Assembly: GCA_937901285.1 (NCBI GenBank)
Contig: CALCHI010000293.1
Span: 1 to 17,321 of the forward strand
Direction of reading: 5' to 3'
Length of the DNA: 17,321 nucleotides
Source of the DNA: UBA8437 sp003445035
Lineage (GTDB): Bacteria > Planctomycetota > Planctomycetia > Planctomycetales > Planctomycetaceae
Shown: one piece after another, positions 1-7,247 of the stretch
Layout: each line of letters opens with the position of its first letter
Numbering within the stretch: the first letter of the stretch is position 1
Program-made: the position numbers and the translations under genes
Notes under the pieces: generated by a model
Database searches by the model: none
What the model saw: only the letters and a program-made list of their open reading frames with translations
Told to the model about the DNA's origin: nothing

Positions 1-293
1 GAGCCAATGGTCGTGATCAGCCAGTAGTTGAAGGCCGTTTTCTTGAAGGATTCATCCCCAGCCACCTCTTTATCGGCGTCACCTTTATCGGCGTCACCCT
101 TATCGGCGTCACCCTTATCGGCGTCACCCTTATCGGCGTCACCCTTGTCGGCGTCACCCTTGTCGGCCGCAGCCGGCTTGTCTCCGTCAGATGTGCCCTG
201 GGCAAAGCCATTGCCCACGGGGAACCAGAGGAGTGCCAGGGTGAGAAGTACCAGGACTCGGGGAGTCCAGCCGAACGACTTCGCAAGTTTCAT
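1..293 (-). CDS. Exported or membrane protein with GDADK repeats, N-terminal part only (runs off the left edge)
   Basis: About 97 residues are visible before the window edge. The reading starts at ATG 291-293 with MKLAKSFGW, then a hydrophobic stretch (about residues 13-30, VLVLLTLALLWFPVGNGFAQ) that fits a Sec signal peptide ending near GFAQ. A strongly charged linker follows, made of six GDADK-type pentapeptides. After it comes ESFKKTAFNYWLITTIGS, where a membrane segment could begin. An exported N-terminus, a charged linker and then a membrane segment occur in planctomycete MotA/TolQ/ExbB-like channel proteins, but the diagnostic region lies outside the window, so this is only a suggestion. 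The gene follows the 461-residue protein gene by 78 bases on the same strand and probably belongs to the same transcription unit. No clear Shine-Dalgarno site precedes the start. Confidence 0.75.
   Translation of the reverse strand, partial: MKLAKSFGWTPRVLVLLTLALLWFPVGNGFAQGTSDGDKPAAADKGDADKGDADKGDADKGDADKGDADKGDADKEVAGDESFKKTAFNYWLITTIG
71..165. repeat. 15-bp tandem repeat encoding GDADK
   Basis: Six nearly perfect 15-base units plus a partial seventh lie head to tail inside the exported-protein gene. The unit is tatcggcgtcaccct on the plus strand, with single changes such as tgtcgg in the last copies and a t for c in the first. On the minus strand each unit reads as Asp-Lys-Gly-Asp-Ala. 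Because the unit is a multiple of three, copy-number changes keep the frame. The near identity of the copies suggests recent expansion by slippage. Confidence 0.9.
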
Positions 294-371
294 CGCGCTT
301 ACCCATTCCCGCTTGGAAACGATCGTGGAAAGCGGCGAGTTTAGCGCGAGGCGGACGGCATGTCAACGAGC

Positions 372-1757
372 CTAGAGGCCACCGAATCGCCTGTTGAAAT
401 TGAATTGCAGCGTCGGCACCTTGTCGTTGAGGTGTCGATTCCACAACCCGGTCAACGGCAGGTCATCGGTGGGAGGCTTCTCGAGCAGTTCGTCGATCTT
501 CTTGATCAGCATCAGGCCCCACAGTGCCTCCTCGACAGTCAGATCCTCGGTGATCAGATCCTCGTACTTGGAGAGCACTTCATCGAGCCCGTCCAGACCC
601 TCGACCAGCATCGTGCGGGCCTTGGTCAGTTCGTTCCGCTTGAACAGTTCTTCACCTTCGAACAGCAACTTGTGCGCCGCGGCGGTGGTCGGTTCGGATT
701 CCGACAACGACCTGGTCCGCCAGTAGCGGTAATTGACCACGTTCTGGAAACTGCGGACCATCCGCCGCACCTGACCCACTTCGACGCCCTGGGACCGGGC
801 CAACTCGGCATAGTGAGCCTCGCTGGGCAACTCGAGATTGACCTGGAACCCCTCGCCGGTGTCGAACCGTTCCTGGCCGTAGCCGTCGATCCAGTCCTTC
901 TCGGCCTGGGCCCATTCGCCGATCACGAAATCGCCGAAGAAGCCTTCCTTGTTGAGCACCCCGTTGTTATCGAGCCGGCAGCGGTAGGGGTACTGTCGGA
1001 AGATGTGCCGCATCATCAGGTGCTGCTGGAATCCCTGGCCCTCGAGATCGTTGGCAATCTGGTAGTACCTCTGGGCGGCGAGATAGTTGTCCAGGCGATC
1101 CGGGTTCAGTTCGGGATCGACTCCGCCCCGGTACCGCGGATCGGGATCACCCTTCTCGTTTTCGGGAACATCCTCGTACTGCCGTCCGTCGGGGTTGAAG
1201 AACTTACGGTAGACCCGCCATTCGTCGGCGATCCCCATCTTCTGCCCCAGGATCCGCCCGATCTCGTAGTTCAACTCGGGAGAGAACCGGTTGTGATCGG
1301 TCCCGTCGCTGATGAACTTGGCCCCCTCCTTGATCCAGTAGTAACGATCACGGACATCGTCCCATTCGGCGGCGACGTTGTAGGCCATGTTCCAGCCGTG
1401 GTATCTCCAGATCTGCAGGTAGTGCGGCTGCAGCATCGTGATCGACTCGGTCGTCGACCTCACCTGGGCCCAGTTCTTGGTCTCCTGCTGCTTGATGTAA
1501 TCCATCCACAGCAGGTTGACGGCAACGCCCCGCATGCCCAGCAGCACCAGGTTCATCGCCGCGCTGGTCGGATCGACCCGACCGAGGTTGTGTTCGGAGA
1601 GCCCGAGTTCCTGGCCCTGGGGCCGACGCAACTCGGCCAGCACACCGCCGCCACTGTTTCCGCTGGCCGGTCGACCGAGGACAAAGATGGGGATCAGCAG
1701 CAGCAGGATGGCAACAAAGTAAACCAGCTTGCGCTGCCGCGAAGAGAGTCGGTTCAT
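372..1757 (-). CDS. Membrane-anchored 461-residue protein of unknown function with tryptophan-rich helical region
   Basis: The protein has a short basic N-terminus (MNRLSSRQRK), one membrane helix at about residues 11-28, and a large soluble region with many Trp, Tyr and charged residues. Residues 65-190 look like helical repeats, with motifs such as MNLVLLGMRGVAVNLLW, WRYHGWNMAYNVAAEWDD and RDRYYWIKEGAKF. Residues 357-430 look like another helical repeat pair. This pattern resembles a TPR-like scaffold, but I recognise no named domain. I recall similar proteins in other planctomycetes without a known role. The chosen start, ATG 1755-1757, overlaps the permease stop as ATGA, which suggests translational coupling. 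An upstream in-frame ATG at 1808 would overlap the permease by over 50 bases and is less likely. The topology suggests a partner of the ABC exporter facing outside the cytoplasm; this is inference from context. Confidence 0.85.
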   Translation of the reverse strand: MNRLSSRQRKLVYFVAILLLLIPIFVLGRPASGNSGGGVLAELRRPQGQELGLSEHNLGRVDPTSAAMNLVLLGMRGVAVNLLWMDYIKQQETKNWAQVRSTTESITMLQPHYLQIWRYHGWNMAYNVAAEWDDVRDRYYWIKEGAKFISDGTDHNRFSPELNYEIGRILGQKMGIADEWRVYRKFFNPDGRQYEDVPENEKGDPDPRYRGGVDPELNPDRLDNYLAAQRYYQIANDLEGQGFQQHLMMRHIFRQYPYRCRLDNNGVLNKEGFFGDFVIGEWAQAEKDWIDGYGQERFDTGEGFQVNLELPSEAHYAELARSQGVEVGQVRRMVRSFQNVVNYRYWRTRSLSESEPTTAAAHKLLFEGEELFKRNELTKARTMLVEGLDGLDEVLSKYEDLITEDLTVEEALWGLMLIKKIDELLEKPPTDDLPLTGLWNRHLNDKVPTLQFNFNRRFGGL

Positions 1758-3763
1758 TTGTGCTCGAGCTCCCTCAGCGAAAGGCTGTAGTAGGCGACGA
1801 CCAGGCACGGGACCAGGTAGGCCAGCGTGATCCCGATCGAGGGGGCCATCGCCTGTGACCAGGGAACATCAAACCCGTTGGCCACGTAGGTGTCCATCTG
1901 GAAGTTGCGGAAGTCGGGCACGATGTTCTTGACGATGAACAGGCCCTGGTTGAGGAATCCGTCGATCCCCTTGATGGTCGAATAAAACGTGTTCTCGGGT
2001 AACTCGTCGGTGACGTTGATCTGCCGCACGATCCGGATGATGGACTCGAGCGGCCCCCCTCCCTCGACCTCTCCCCCCACGATCTTCTCGAGGAACGGCA
2101 TGAAGCCCTGTCCGACCAGCAGCATCACGAAGGTCAACAACGAGGCGATCGGCCCCTTGAGGAAACAACTGGCGGTGACACCGAGTACGACGATCAGGCC
2201 GAGCATCATCCAGACGCCGCAGATGGCCTTGGCATAACCGACTGCAAAACTGCCACTGGGAAGGCGGACGAAGAGGTCCCTCTGGGCCATGCCCAGGTAC
2301 TGGCCAGAATCGAGACAGGCGACCTCGACCCGCAGTTCCCCCTGTTCGTTGACCAGGTCTTCGACCAGGCCGAGCTGCTTCCGCTCACCGCTCTCCTGGT
2401 CGTAGAAGGTGATCTGGGGCTTGAGCAAGGTGATGTTTTCACCGAACTCGGAAATGTTGAAGCTCGACAACGGCGCCCGGATCTCCTCTTCGATCAGCAC
2501 CACGACCTCGGGGTCGCTGATCAGCACGTAGGTGTTGTTGCGAACCTCGACATCGCGCGCGGCCACCGGGAACCGGCTGACCGCAACGTTCTCTCCGTCG
2601 ACGGTCGCCTCGAACGCATTCTCGTCGTCCCGGGATTTCCTCACCGCCGTCGCCGACACGACGTTGTCATTGGCATCACGAAAGACACTGCGGCGGACCT
2701 TGACCAGCGAAAACTGCAGCAGCAGGCTCTCCTGGATGTCATCTCCCTTGTGAGTCCGAAAGGCCTCGAAACTGCTCTCCAGCAACAGGCCATCCTCGGC
2801 GACCTCCGACCGGATGTTCTCGAAGTCCCAGATCGCCCGCCAATTCGTGCCACCGGCGATATAGGTTCGGTATTCCCAGATGTCGCCGGTGTTCACGCCC
2901 CGCTCGGCCGGTTTGCCGTCATTGCCCTTGAAGCTGATCGTCCCGAGAACGGGCCGCTTGGCGACGAGATGTCGTCCGAGGGCCTGGATTCGAGCCCGTT
3001 CGGTCAGGGCGTACAGGGCCGGGTTCTCCTGCCTCAGGGCCGTTCGGCTGGTCGCAGCCGTCACCTGGGTCGGTTCGTCATCGGCCGTCACCCGCACGGT
3101 CACTCCCTCGTCCTCGTCGACGTACTCGACCAGGGTCTCCTGGCCGTCCACGTCAATCGTTTCCGAGTAGACGGTCAGGTTGAAGGCCACCTCGCGGTCG
3201 ATCCAGACGTAGCCGGTCACTCCCATGACCACCACCAGGATGGTCATCAGGGTCGAGAACCCCAGCATCCGTCCGATGACGATCTCGGTCTTGCGAGCCG
3301 GCTTGGTCACCACCGTGTGCAGCGACCGGTTGCGGATGTCCTCGGGCAGGCCCCAGCACGAGAGCAACAGCACCACCGGCAACAGCAGCCACGTGATCGC
3401 CGTCAACACGAAGCTGATGTAGTTCTTGACCTGCAGTTCCATCCGCTCGTTCGGATTGTCCAGGAACCAGCTGCCGAACATGAACAGCAGGGCGAACATT
3501 CCGAAGACCACCAGCGCCTTGCGACGAATCGCCTCGCGAAAGGTCAGCTGCGCGATGGCAAAGACGCGTCGCGAGGAGAGCTGGAGAAGGTCCGCGGGAA
3601 AGCGGGGGATCCAGCGGAGCACCAGCAGCGGCCCCTTGATCCCGTGGGTCATCATGGACAGCCCGGAGGCACCACAGATCAGCAGCACCAGGAAGGCGGT
3701 GACCGCAAACGCCCACTGACCGGTGGCGACCAGGAAATCGAACGGTTGGGTTTCAATCGACAT
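1754..3763 (-). CDS. ABC-2-type transporter permease with large extracytoplasmic domain
   Basis: This 669-residue membrane protein probably forms the channel of an exporter with the ATPase encoded just upstream. Hydrophobic segments are seen at about residues 17-35, 83-101, 117-137 and 168-187, and again near 511-533, 537-557 and 640-662. Between the second and third segments, QLTFREAIRRK is typical of ABC-2 permeases. EDIRNRSLHTVVTKPARKTE and the GRMLGF that follows form the cytoplasmic loop typical of ABC-2/NosY-like permeases. Residues about 190-510 make an unusually large hydrophilic insert between the two membrane halves, probably outside the cytoplasm. The start at ATG 3761-3763 was chosen because the longer open frame (to 4015) overlaps the ATPase gene and encodes low-complexity, Arg-rich sequence. 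The gap to the ATPase gene is 52 bases, and the stop overlaps the next gene by 4 bases. The substrate is unknown. Confidence 0.9.
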   Translation of the reverse strand: MSIETQPFDFLVATGQWAFAVTAFLVLLICGASGLSMMTHGIKGPLLVLRWIPRFPADLLQLSSRRVFAIAQLTFREAIRRKALVVFGMFALLFMFGSWFLDNPNERMELQVKNYISFVLTAITWLLLPVVLLLSCWGLPEDIRNRSLHTVVTKPARKTEIVIGRMLGFSTLMTILVVVMGVTGYVWIDREVAFNLTVYSETIDVDGQETLVEYVDEDEGVTVRVTADDEPTQVTAATSRTALRQENPALYALTERARIQALGRHLVAKRPVLGTISFKGNDGKPAERGVNTGDIWEYRTYIAGGTNWRAIWDFENIRSEVAEDGLLLESSFEAFRTHKGDDIQESLLLQFSLVKVRRSVFRDANDNVVSATAVRKSRDDENAFEATVDGENVAVSRFPVAARDVEVRNNTYVLISDPEVVVLIEEEIRAPLSSFNISEFGENITLLKPQITFYDQESGERKQLGLVEDLVNEQGELRVEVACLDSGQYLGMAQRDLFVRLPSGSFAVGYAKAICGVWMMLGLIVVLGVTASCFLKGPIASLLTFVMLLVGQGFMPFLEKIVGGEVEGGGPLESIIRIVRQINVTDELPENTFYSTIKGIDGFLNQGLFIVKNIVPDFRNFQMDTYVANGFDVPWSQAMAPSIGITLAYLVPCLVVAYYSLSLRELEHK

Positions 3764-3815
3764 CGGAAACTCACTGGGCGTGTCACGACCGGTGTGGCCG
3801 CGGCACCTCCTCGGA

Positions 3816-4832
3816 TCACTCGGATTCGTTGGCTGCCGGCTCCTCGTCGGACGCCGGAACATCTTCGGGGACAAACCGCTGCCCCGGCCGCTCCCGACTC
3901 TCCTCGACAGTCCGCAGGAACAGTTCCTCGAGCGTACTGGTGGGATGATCAATTGTCTCGACGGTTGCACCGTGCCGCTCGACCACCTCGCGGATCTCGG
4001 CCATCGCCGCGTCATCGAGCCTGGATGTCATCAACCGGGTCCGCCCCTGTTCGGTCAACAGGTCCTCGACACGTCCCAACTGCTTGAGTTCCCCTTCGTA
4101 GAGGATCGCGATGCGATCGCAGACATCCTGCACGTCGGCCAGCAGGTGGCTGCACATCACCACCGTCTTGCCCTCGTCCCGCAACTTCAGGATCAGGTCC
4201 TTCATGTCACGTGTGCCGAGTGGATCGAGACCGGTGGTGGGCTCGTCGAGCAACACCAGGTCGGGGTCATTGATCAGGGCCTGGGCGAGCCCGATACGGC
4301 GGGTCATGCCCTTGGAATATTCCTTCAACTGGCGATGCCGCGCGTGGGTCAGGCCCACCATTTCGATGTATCGGTCGACCCGCTCGCGACGATCGGCCTT
4401 GCTCATGTTGAACAGCCGGCCGTAGAAGTCGAGTGTCTCGTCGGCATTGAGGAACCGGTAGAGGTAGGACTCTTCGGGCAGGTACCCGATCCGCTCGTTC
4501 TTTTCGACGTTGGTCGCCGTCTCGCCCAGGATCGTGATGTCACCACCGGAGGGGAACAACAGCCCCAGCAGCAGCTTCATCGTGGTCGTCTTGCCCGAGC
4601 CGTTGGGACCCAGCAACCCGAAGACTTCACCCTTGTGCACGTCCAGCGAGAGGGAGTTGAGCGCCTGGACCTTGGGACGGCCCCAGAAATCGCGGTAAAT
4701 CTTCGAGAGGTTGCGAATCCTGATGGCCGGCTCGTCGGAACCGGGAGCCGCCGGCGTGTCCACCGCGGCCGTCTCCGGAGCCTCGTCCGATTCCGGCATC
4801 GTCTCGTTGTTGACCGCTTCGTTGGTGTCCAT
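3816..4832 (-). CDS. ABC transporter ATP-binding protein
   Basis: This 338-residue ATPase would energise the ABC-2 permease encoded next. All the family motifs are visible: Walker A GPNGSGKT (residues 75-82), GYLPEES in the Q-loop position (about 116-122), a signature of the form YSKGM (172-176) in place of LSGGQ, Walker B LVLLDEP (192-198), the D-loop GLD (201-203) and the switch His229 in CSH. The YSKGM variant is common in the ABC-2 exporter (CcmA/NatA-like) branch. An acidic N-terminal tail of about 35 residues and an acidic C-terminal tail (after about 310) extend beyond the core fold. The start is ATG 4830-4832; Met12 is an alternative. No strong ribosome site is seen. The gene follows the DUF58 gene after 285 bases, so it may have its own promoter. 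Confidence 0.95.
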   Translation of the reverse strand: MDTNEAVNNETMPESDEAPETAAVDTPAAPGSDEPAIRIRNLSKIYRDFWGRPKVQALNSLSLDVHKGEVFGLLGPNGSGKTTTMKLLLGLLFPSGGDITILGETATNVEKNERIGYLPEESYLYRFLNADETLDFYGRLFNMSKADRRERVDRYIEMVGLTHARHRQLKEYSKGMTRRIGLAQALINDPDLVLLDEPTTGLDPLGTRDMKDLILKLRDEGKTVVMCSHLLADVQDVCDRIAILYEGELKQLGRVEDLLTEQGRTRLMTSRLDDAAMAEIREVVERHGATVETIDHPTSTLEELFLRTVEESRERPGQRFVPEDVPASDEEPAANESE

Positions 4833-4961
4833 CGCAGGTGTCCGCGGTGGTGGAGGATGAGAAGGATCGGGTCGGAGGATCCCGCCCGCGTCTACGTCCA
4901 GAACGGCACACCCGTTGGAAAAAACCCGGCCAGACAGACCGACCGAGCCCGACTGTCCTGA

Positions 4962-4990
4962 ACTCTACGAGCCACTCTGCGGGCGTGCAA
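4962..4990 (-). promoter_or_regulatory. Candidate sigma70-type promoter for the ABC exporter genes
   Basis: The 285-base gap between the DUF58 gene and the ABC ATPase gene (4833-5117) holds no convincing gene. On the minus strand it contains TTGCAC (4985-4990) and TAGAGT (4962-4967) separated by 17 bases. This is a partial match to the -35/-10 consensus (3 of 6 and 4 of 6). It would leave a leader of roughly 120 bases before the ATPase start. Such matches arise by chance, and planctomycete promoter rules are poorly known, so this is weak. Confidence 0.2.
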
Positions 4991-5117
4991 GACGCACCCG
5001 CATTCCACCCACACACCCGACAAGGGTATTAAGCGGGTCGTGACGGTCGTGCGGGTTTGTGATCGGCTCGGACCCGTTTCGGGAATGCCGCTGGCAATCC
5101 CCCAAACCGGTCTCCGC

Positions 5118-6014
5118 CTAGAATCTCGCTCGCCGCTGTGAGAGGTATCCGACCAGGGCCCGGTCAAATCTCATGCTGGTATCCAGCCGCACGTAGTCGG
5201 CCCCCATCGACTGACATTCCTTTTCGTAACGGCCGCACAACGCCTCGAGTGTCTCGAGGTAATCGCCACGAATCCCGTCGGCGTCCAGGACCAACGACTC
5301 CCCGCTCTCGGGATCCTTCAGGTCAACCATCCCCTGAAACGGGAAGGTCGCCTCGGCCTCGTCGAGCACGTGGAAAAGGATCACGTCGTGGCCGGCGTGA
5401 CGCAGTTGCTGCAGGCCGCGGATCACCGCGTCGGGGTCGGACAGCAGGTCGCTGAAGATCATCAACAGGCTGCGGTGGCGGATCATCGCCGCGATCCGGG
5501 ACAGGTTGGCACCGATCTCGGTCAAACCCGCCGGCTTCGCCTTGGCCAGCAACGCGAGCATATTGGCCAGCTGCGTCCGCTTGCTGCGGGCCGGCAGACT
5601 GGCACGGATCGACTCGTCGAAAGTGATCAACCCCACCGGATCCTGCTGGTGGATCATCAGGTAGGCCAACGCCGCCGCCAGGCAAATGCAGTAGTCGAAC
5701 TTGGTCAACTCCTGCCGGAACGTGTAGGCCATGCTCTCGGAGAGATCCATCACCAGGTACCCGGTGATATTCGTCTCGGCCTGGTACTGCTTGACGTAGA
5801 ACCGGTCGGTCTTGGCGTAGACCAGCCAGTCAATCAGCTTCGGGTCGTCTCCCTGCGCGTACCGTCGGTGTTCGCTGAACTCGACGGAAAACCCTTGGAA
5901 CGGGCTGGCGTGGAGTCCACTGAGAAACCCCTCGACGATGAACCGCGCCCGCAAATCCAGCCGCGCCACGCTGCGGACGACTTCCGGCTTGAGATATTCT
6001 TCGACAGCAGGCAT
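5118..6014 (-). CDS. DUF58 domain protein, MoxR-associated
   Basis: This 298-residue cytoplasmic-type protein has no visible signal peptide or membrane segment. The DUF58 hallmark is clear at about residues 50-82: RRYAQGDDPKLIDW, then YAKTDRFYVKQYQAETN. A von Willebrand A-like fold follows, with a metal-site (MIDAS-like) motif Asp90-x-Ser92-x-Ser94 in MDLSESM, and later LMIFSDLLSDPD, which fits a second metal-site loop. DUF58 proteins are usually encoded next to MoxR ATPases and are thought to work with them in assembling or activating envelope or metal-dependent proteins; the exact role is not settled. Here moxR lies 62 bases upstream on the same strand. The length matches the short DUF58 form found in Bat-type operons. 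The expected VWA membrane proteins (BatA/BatB-like) are not seen in the window. Confidence 0.93.
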   Translation of the reverse strand: MPAVEEYLKPEVVRSVARLDLRARFIVEGFLSGLHASPFQGFSVEFSEHRRYAQGDDPKLIDWLVYAKTDRFYVKQYQAETNITGYLVMDLSESMAYTFRQELTKFDYCICLAAALAYLMIHQQDPVGLITFDESIRASLPARSKRTQLANMLALLAKAKPAGLTEIGANLSRIAAMIRHRSLLMIFSDLLSDPDAVIRGLQQLRHAGHDVILFHVLDEAEATFPFQGMVDLKDPESGESLVLDADGIRGDYLETLEALCGRYEKECQSMGADYVRLDTSMRFDRALVGYLSQRRARF

Positions 6015-6076
6015 GAGAAAAAGGCGGATCGAGGGATGTGGAGTTTTGGTGAGAATCTCGAGAAGCCGGTGTCGGT

Positions 6077-7090
6077 TCAGTCGTACTTGTCGACGGTCGG
6101 TTCCGGGACTTCCTTGATCAAACGGCCGATCAGGTCGTCGGTGGTCATGCCCTCGGCCTGGGCCTGGAAGTTGGTCGAGATGCGGTGCCGGAGCACCGGG
6201 TTGGCCACCTGGCGGATGTCTTCCATCGACACGCTCGGCCGGCCGGCCATCGCGGCCATCGCCTTGCCGCCGGCCAGCAGGAACTGGCCGGCCCGGGGCC
6301 CGGCGCCCCAGTCGACCAGTTGTCGGACAAACTCCGGTGCGCTCTCGTCTCCCGGCCGCGTCGCCCGCACCAGGCGGGCCGCATAATTGATCGTCAACGA
6401 CCCCGCCTCGATCTGGTTGATCTGCCGCTGCAGAAAGACGATGGCCTTGGGCGAGAGCACCTTGCGGGTTTCCACCTCGTCCCCCGAACTGGTCACCTCC
6501 AGGATCTTCTGTTCCTCGGCCAGGTCGGGGTAGTCGACCTTGACGTTGAACATGAACCTGTCGAGCTGCGCCTCGGGCAGCGGGTAGGTCCCCTCCTGCT
6601 CGATCGGGTTTTGCGTGGCGATCACAAAGAACGGGTCGGGCAGCGAGTAGGTCTCCTGCCCGACTGTCACCTCGCGTTCCTGCATCGACTGCAACAACGC
6701 GGCCTGCGTCTTGGGCGGCGTCCGGTTGATCTCGTCGGCCAGCAGCACGTTGGTGAAGACCGGCCCGTGAACGAAACGAAACTCACGACGACCGGTGTCG
6801 GTCTCGTCGAGAACATTGGTGCCGGTGATGTCCGAGGGCATCAGGTCGGGGGTGAACTGGATCCGCTTGAACTTGACGTCCAGGATACGGGCAATCGTGC
6901 TGACGATCAGAGTCTTGGCCAGGCCGGGCACGCCGACCAGAAGGCAGTGACCCCCGGTGAAGATCGCCGCCAGCATCTGGTCGATCACCGCGTCCTGCCC
7001 GATGATCACCTTGTGCAGTTCCTCTTTCATCACCTCGCGGTGCCGCCGGAACTTGTCGAGCAGATCGTCGAAATCGCGTTGGTCGGGCAT
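6077..7090 (-). CDS. MoxR-family AAA+ ATPase
   Basis: This 337-residue AAA+ ATPase is of the MoxR family, whose members act as chaperone-like motors for maturing protein complexes, often with VWA or DUF58 partners. Visible motifs are IIGQDAVIDQML near residues 29-40, Walker A GVPGLAKT (53-60), Walker B VLLADEIN (115-122), the family motif TPPKTQAALLQSMQE (124-138), sensor 1 ATQNP (158-162) and LPEAQLDRFMF (171-181), which carries the expected arginine. The lid domain follows to residue 337. The length is normal for the family. The start at ATG 7088-7090 gives the usual short N-terminus; no Shine-Dalgarno site is seen upstream. It is the first gene of the left minus-strand block, divergent from the toroid/DUF4159 gene, and probably shares regulation with DUF58 downstream. 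Confidence 0.95.
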   Translation of the reverse strand: MPDQRDFDDLLDKFRRHREVMKEELHKVIIGQDAVIDQMLAAIFTGGHCLLVGVPGLAKTLIVSTIARILDVKFKRIQFTPDLMPSDITGTNVLDETDTGRREFRFVHGPVFTNVLLADEINRTPPKTQAALLQSMQEREVTVGQETYSLPDPFFVIATQNPIEQEGTYPLPEAQLDRFMFNVKVDYPDLAEEQKILEVTSSGDEVETRKVLSPKAIVFLQRQINQIEAGSLTINYAARLVRATRPGDESAPEFVRQLVDWGAGPRAGQFLLAGGKAMAAMAGRPSVSMEDIRQVANPVLRHRISTNFQAQAEGMTTDDLIGRLIKEVPEPTVDKYD

Positions 7091-7247
7091 AAGGAGCAGG
7101 GGGTTGAGAGAGGAGTCGAAAGGGGAATCGGGAGTGCAGACCGTGTTGACCGGGACGCGGCGACGCCGGAAGATGGGGGCGGCCGGCCGATCTCTGGCCG
7201 AGCCGAGCCATCATGGACAGCAGCCCCGCGAGGAGTCAATCGAGGAC
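7091..7247. promoter_or_regulatory. Divergent intergenic region between moxR-like gene and toroid/DUF4159 gene
   Basis: These 157 bases separate two divergent genes and should hold promoters for both. On the plus strand TTGACC (7146-7151) is a good -35-like element, followed after 17 bases by GAAGAT (7169-7174), a poor -10. An inverted repeat, CGGCC-gatctct-GGCCG, lies near 7186-7202 and could be an operator or a small hairpin. AGGAG (7231-7235) and GAGG (7242-7245) lie upstream of the plus-strand start at 7248. The assignment comes from position; the individual elements are weak. Confidence 0.4.

Noticed and set aside
71..165. Tandem repeats considered as a CRISPR array
   Set aside because: The 15-base units are directly adjacent without spacers and translate as a regular GDADK linker in frame.
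360..1790. Long plus-strand open frame of 476 codons opposite the 461-residue protein gene
   Set aside because: It is the mirror of a real minus-strand gene; the translation is rich in repeated Leu/Val/Gly/His runs with no domain, and the minus-strand product has a membrane anchor and coupling to its neighbour.
4920..4965. T-run after GC-rich sequence on the minus strand, possible intrinsic terminator
   Set aside because: Only a five-pair GACAG/CTGTC stem with a long loop can be drawn, and it is not adjacent to the T-run, so the terminator structure is not convincing.
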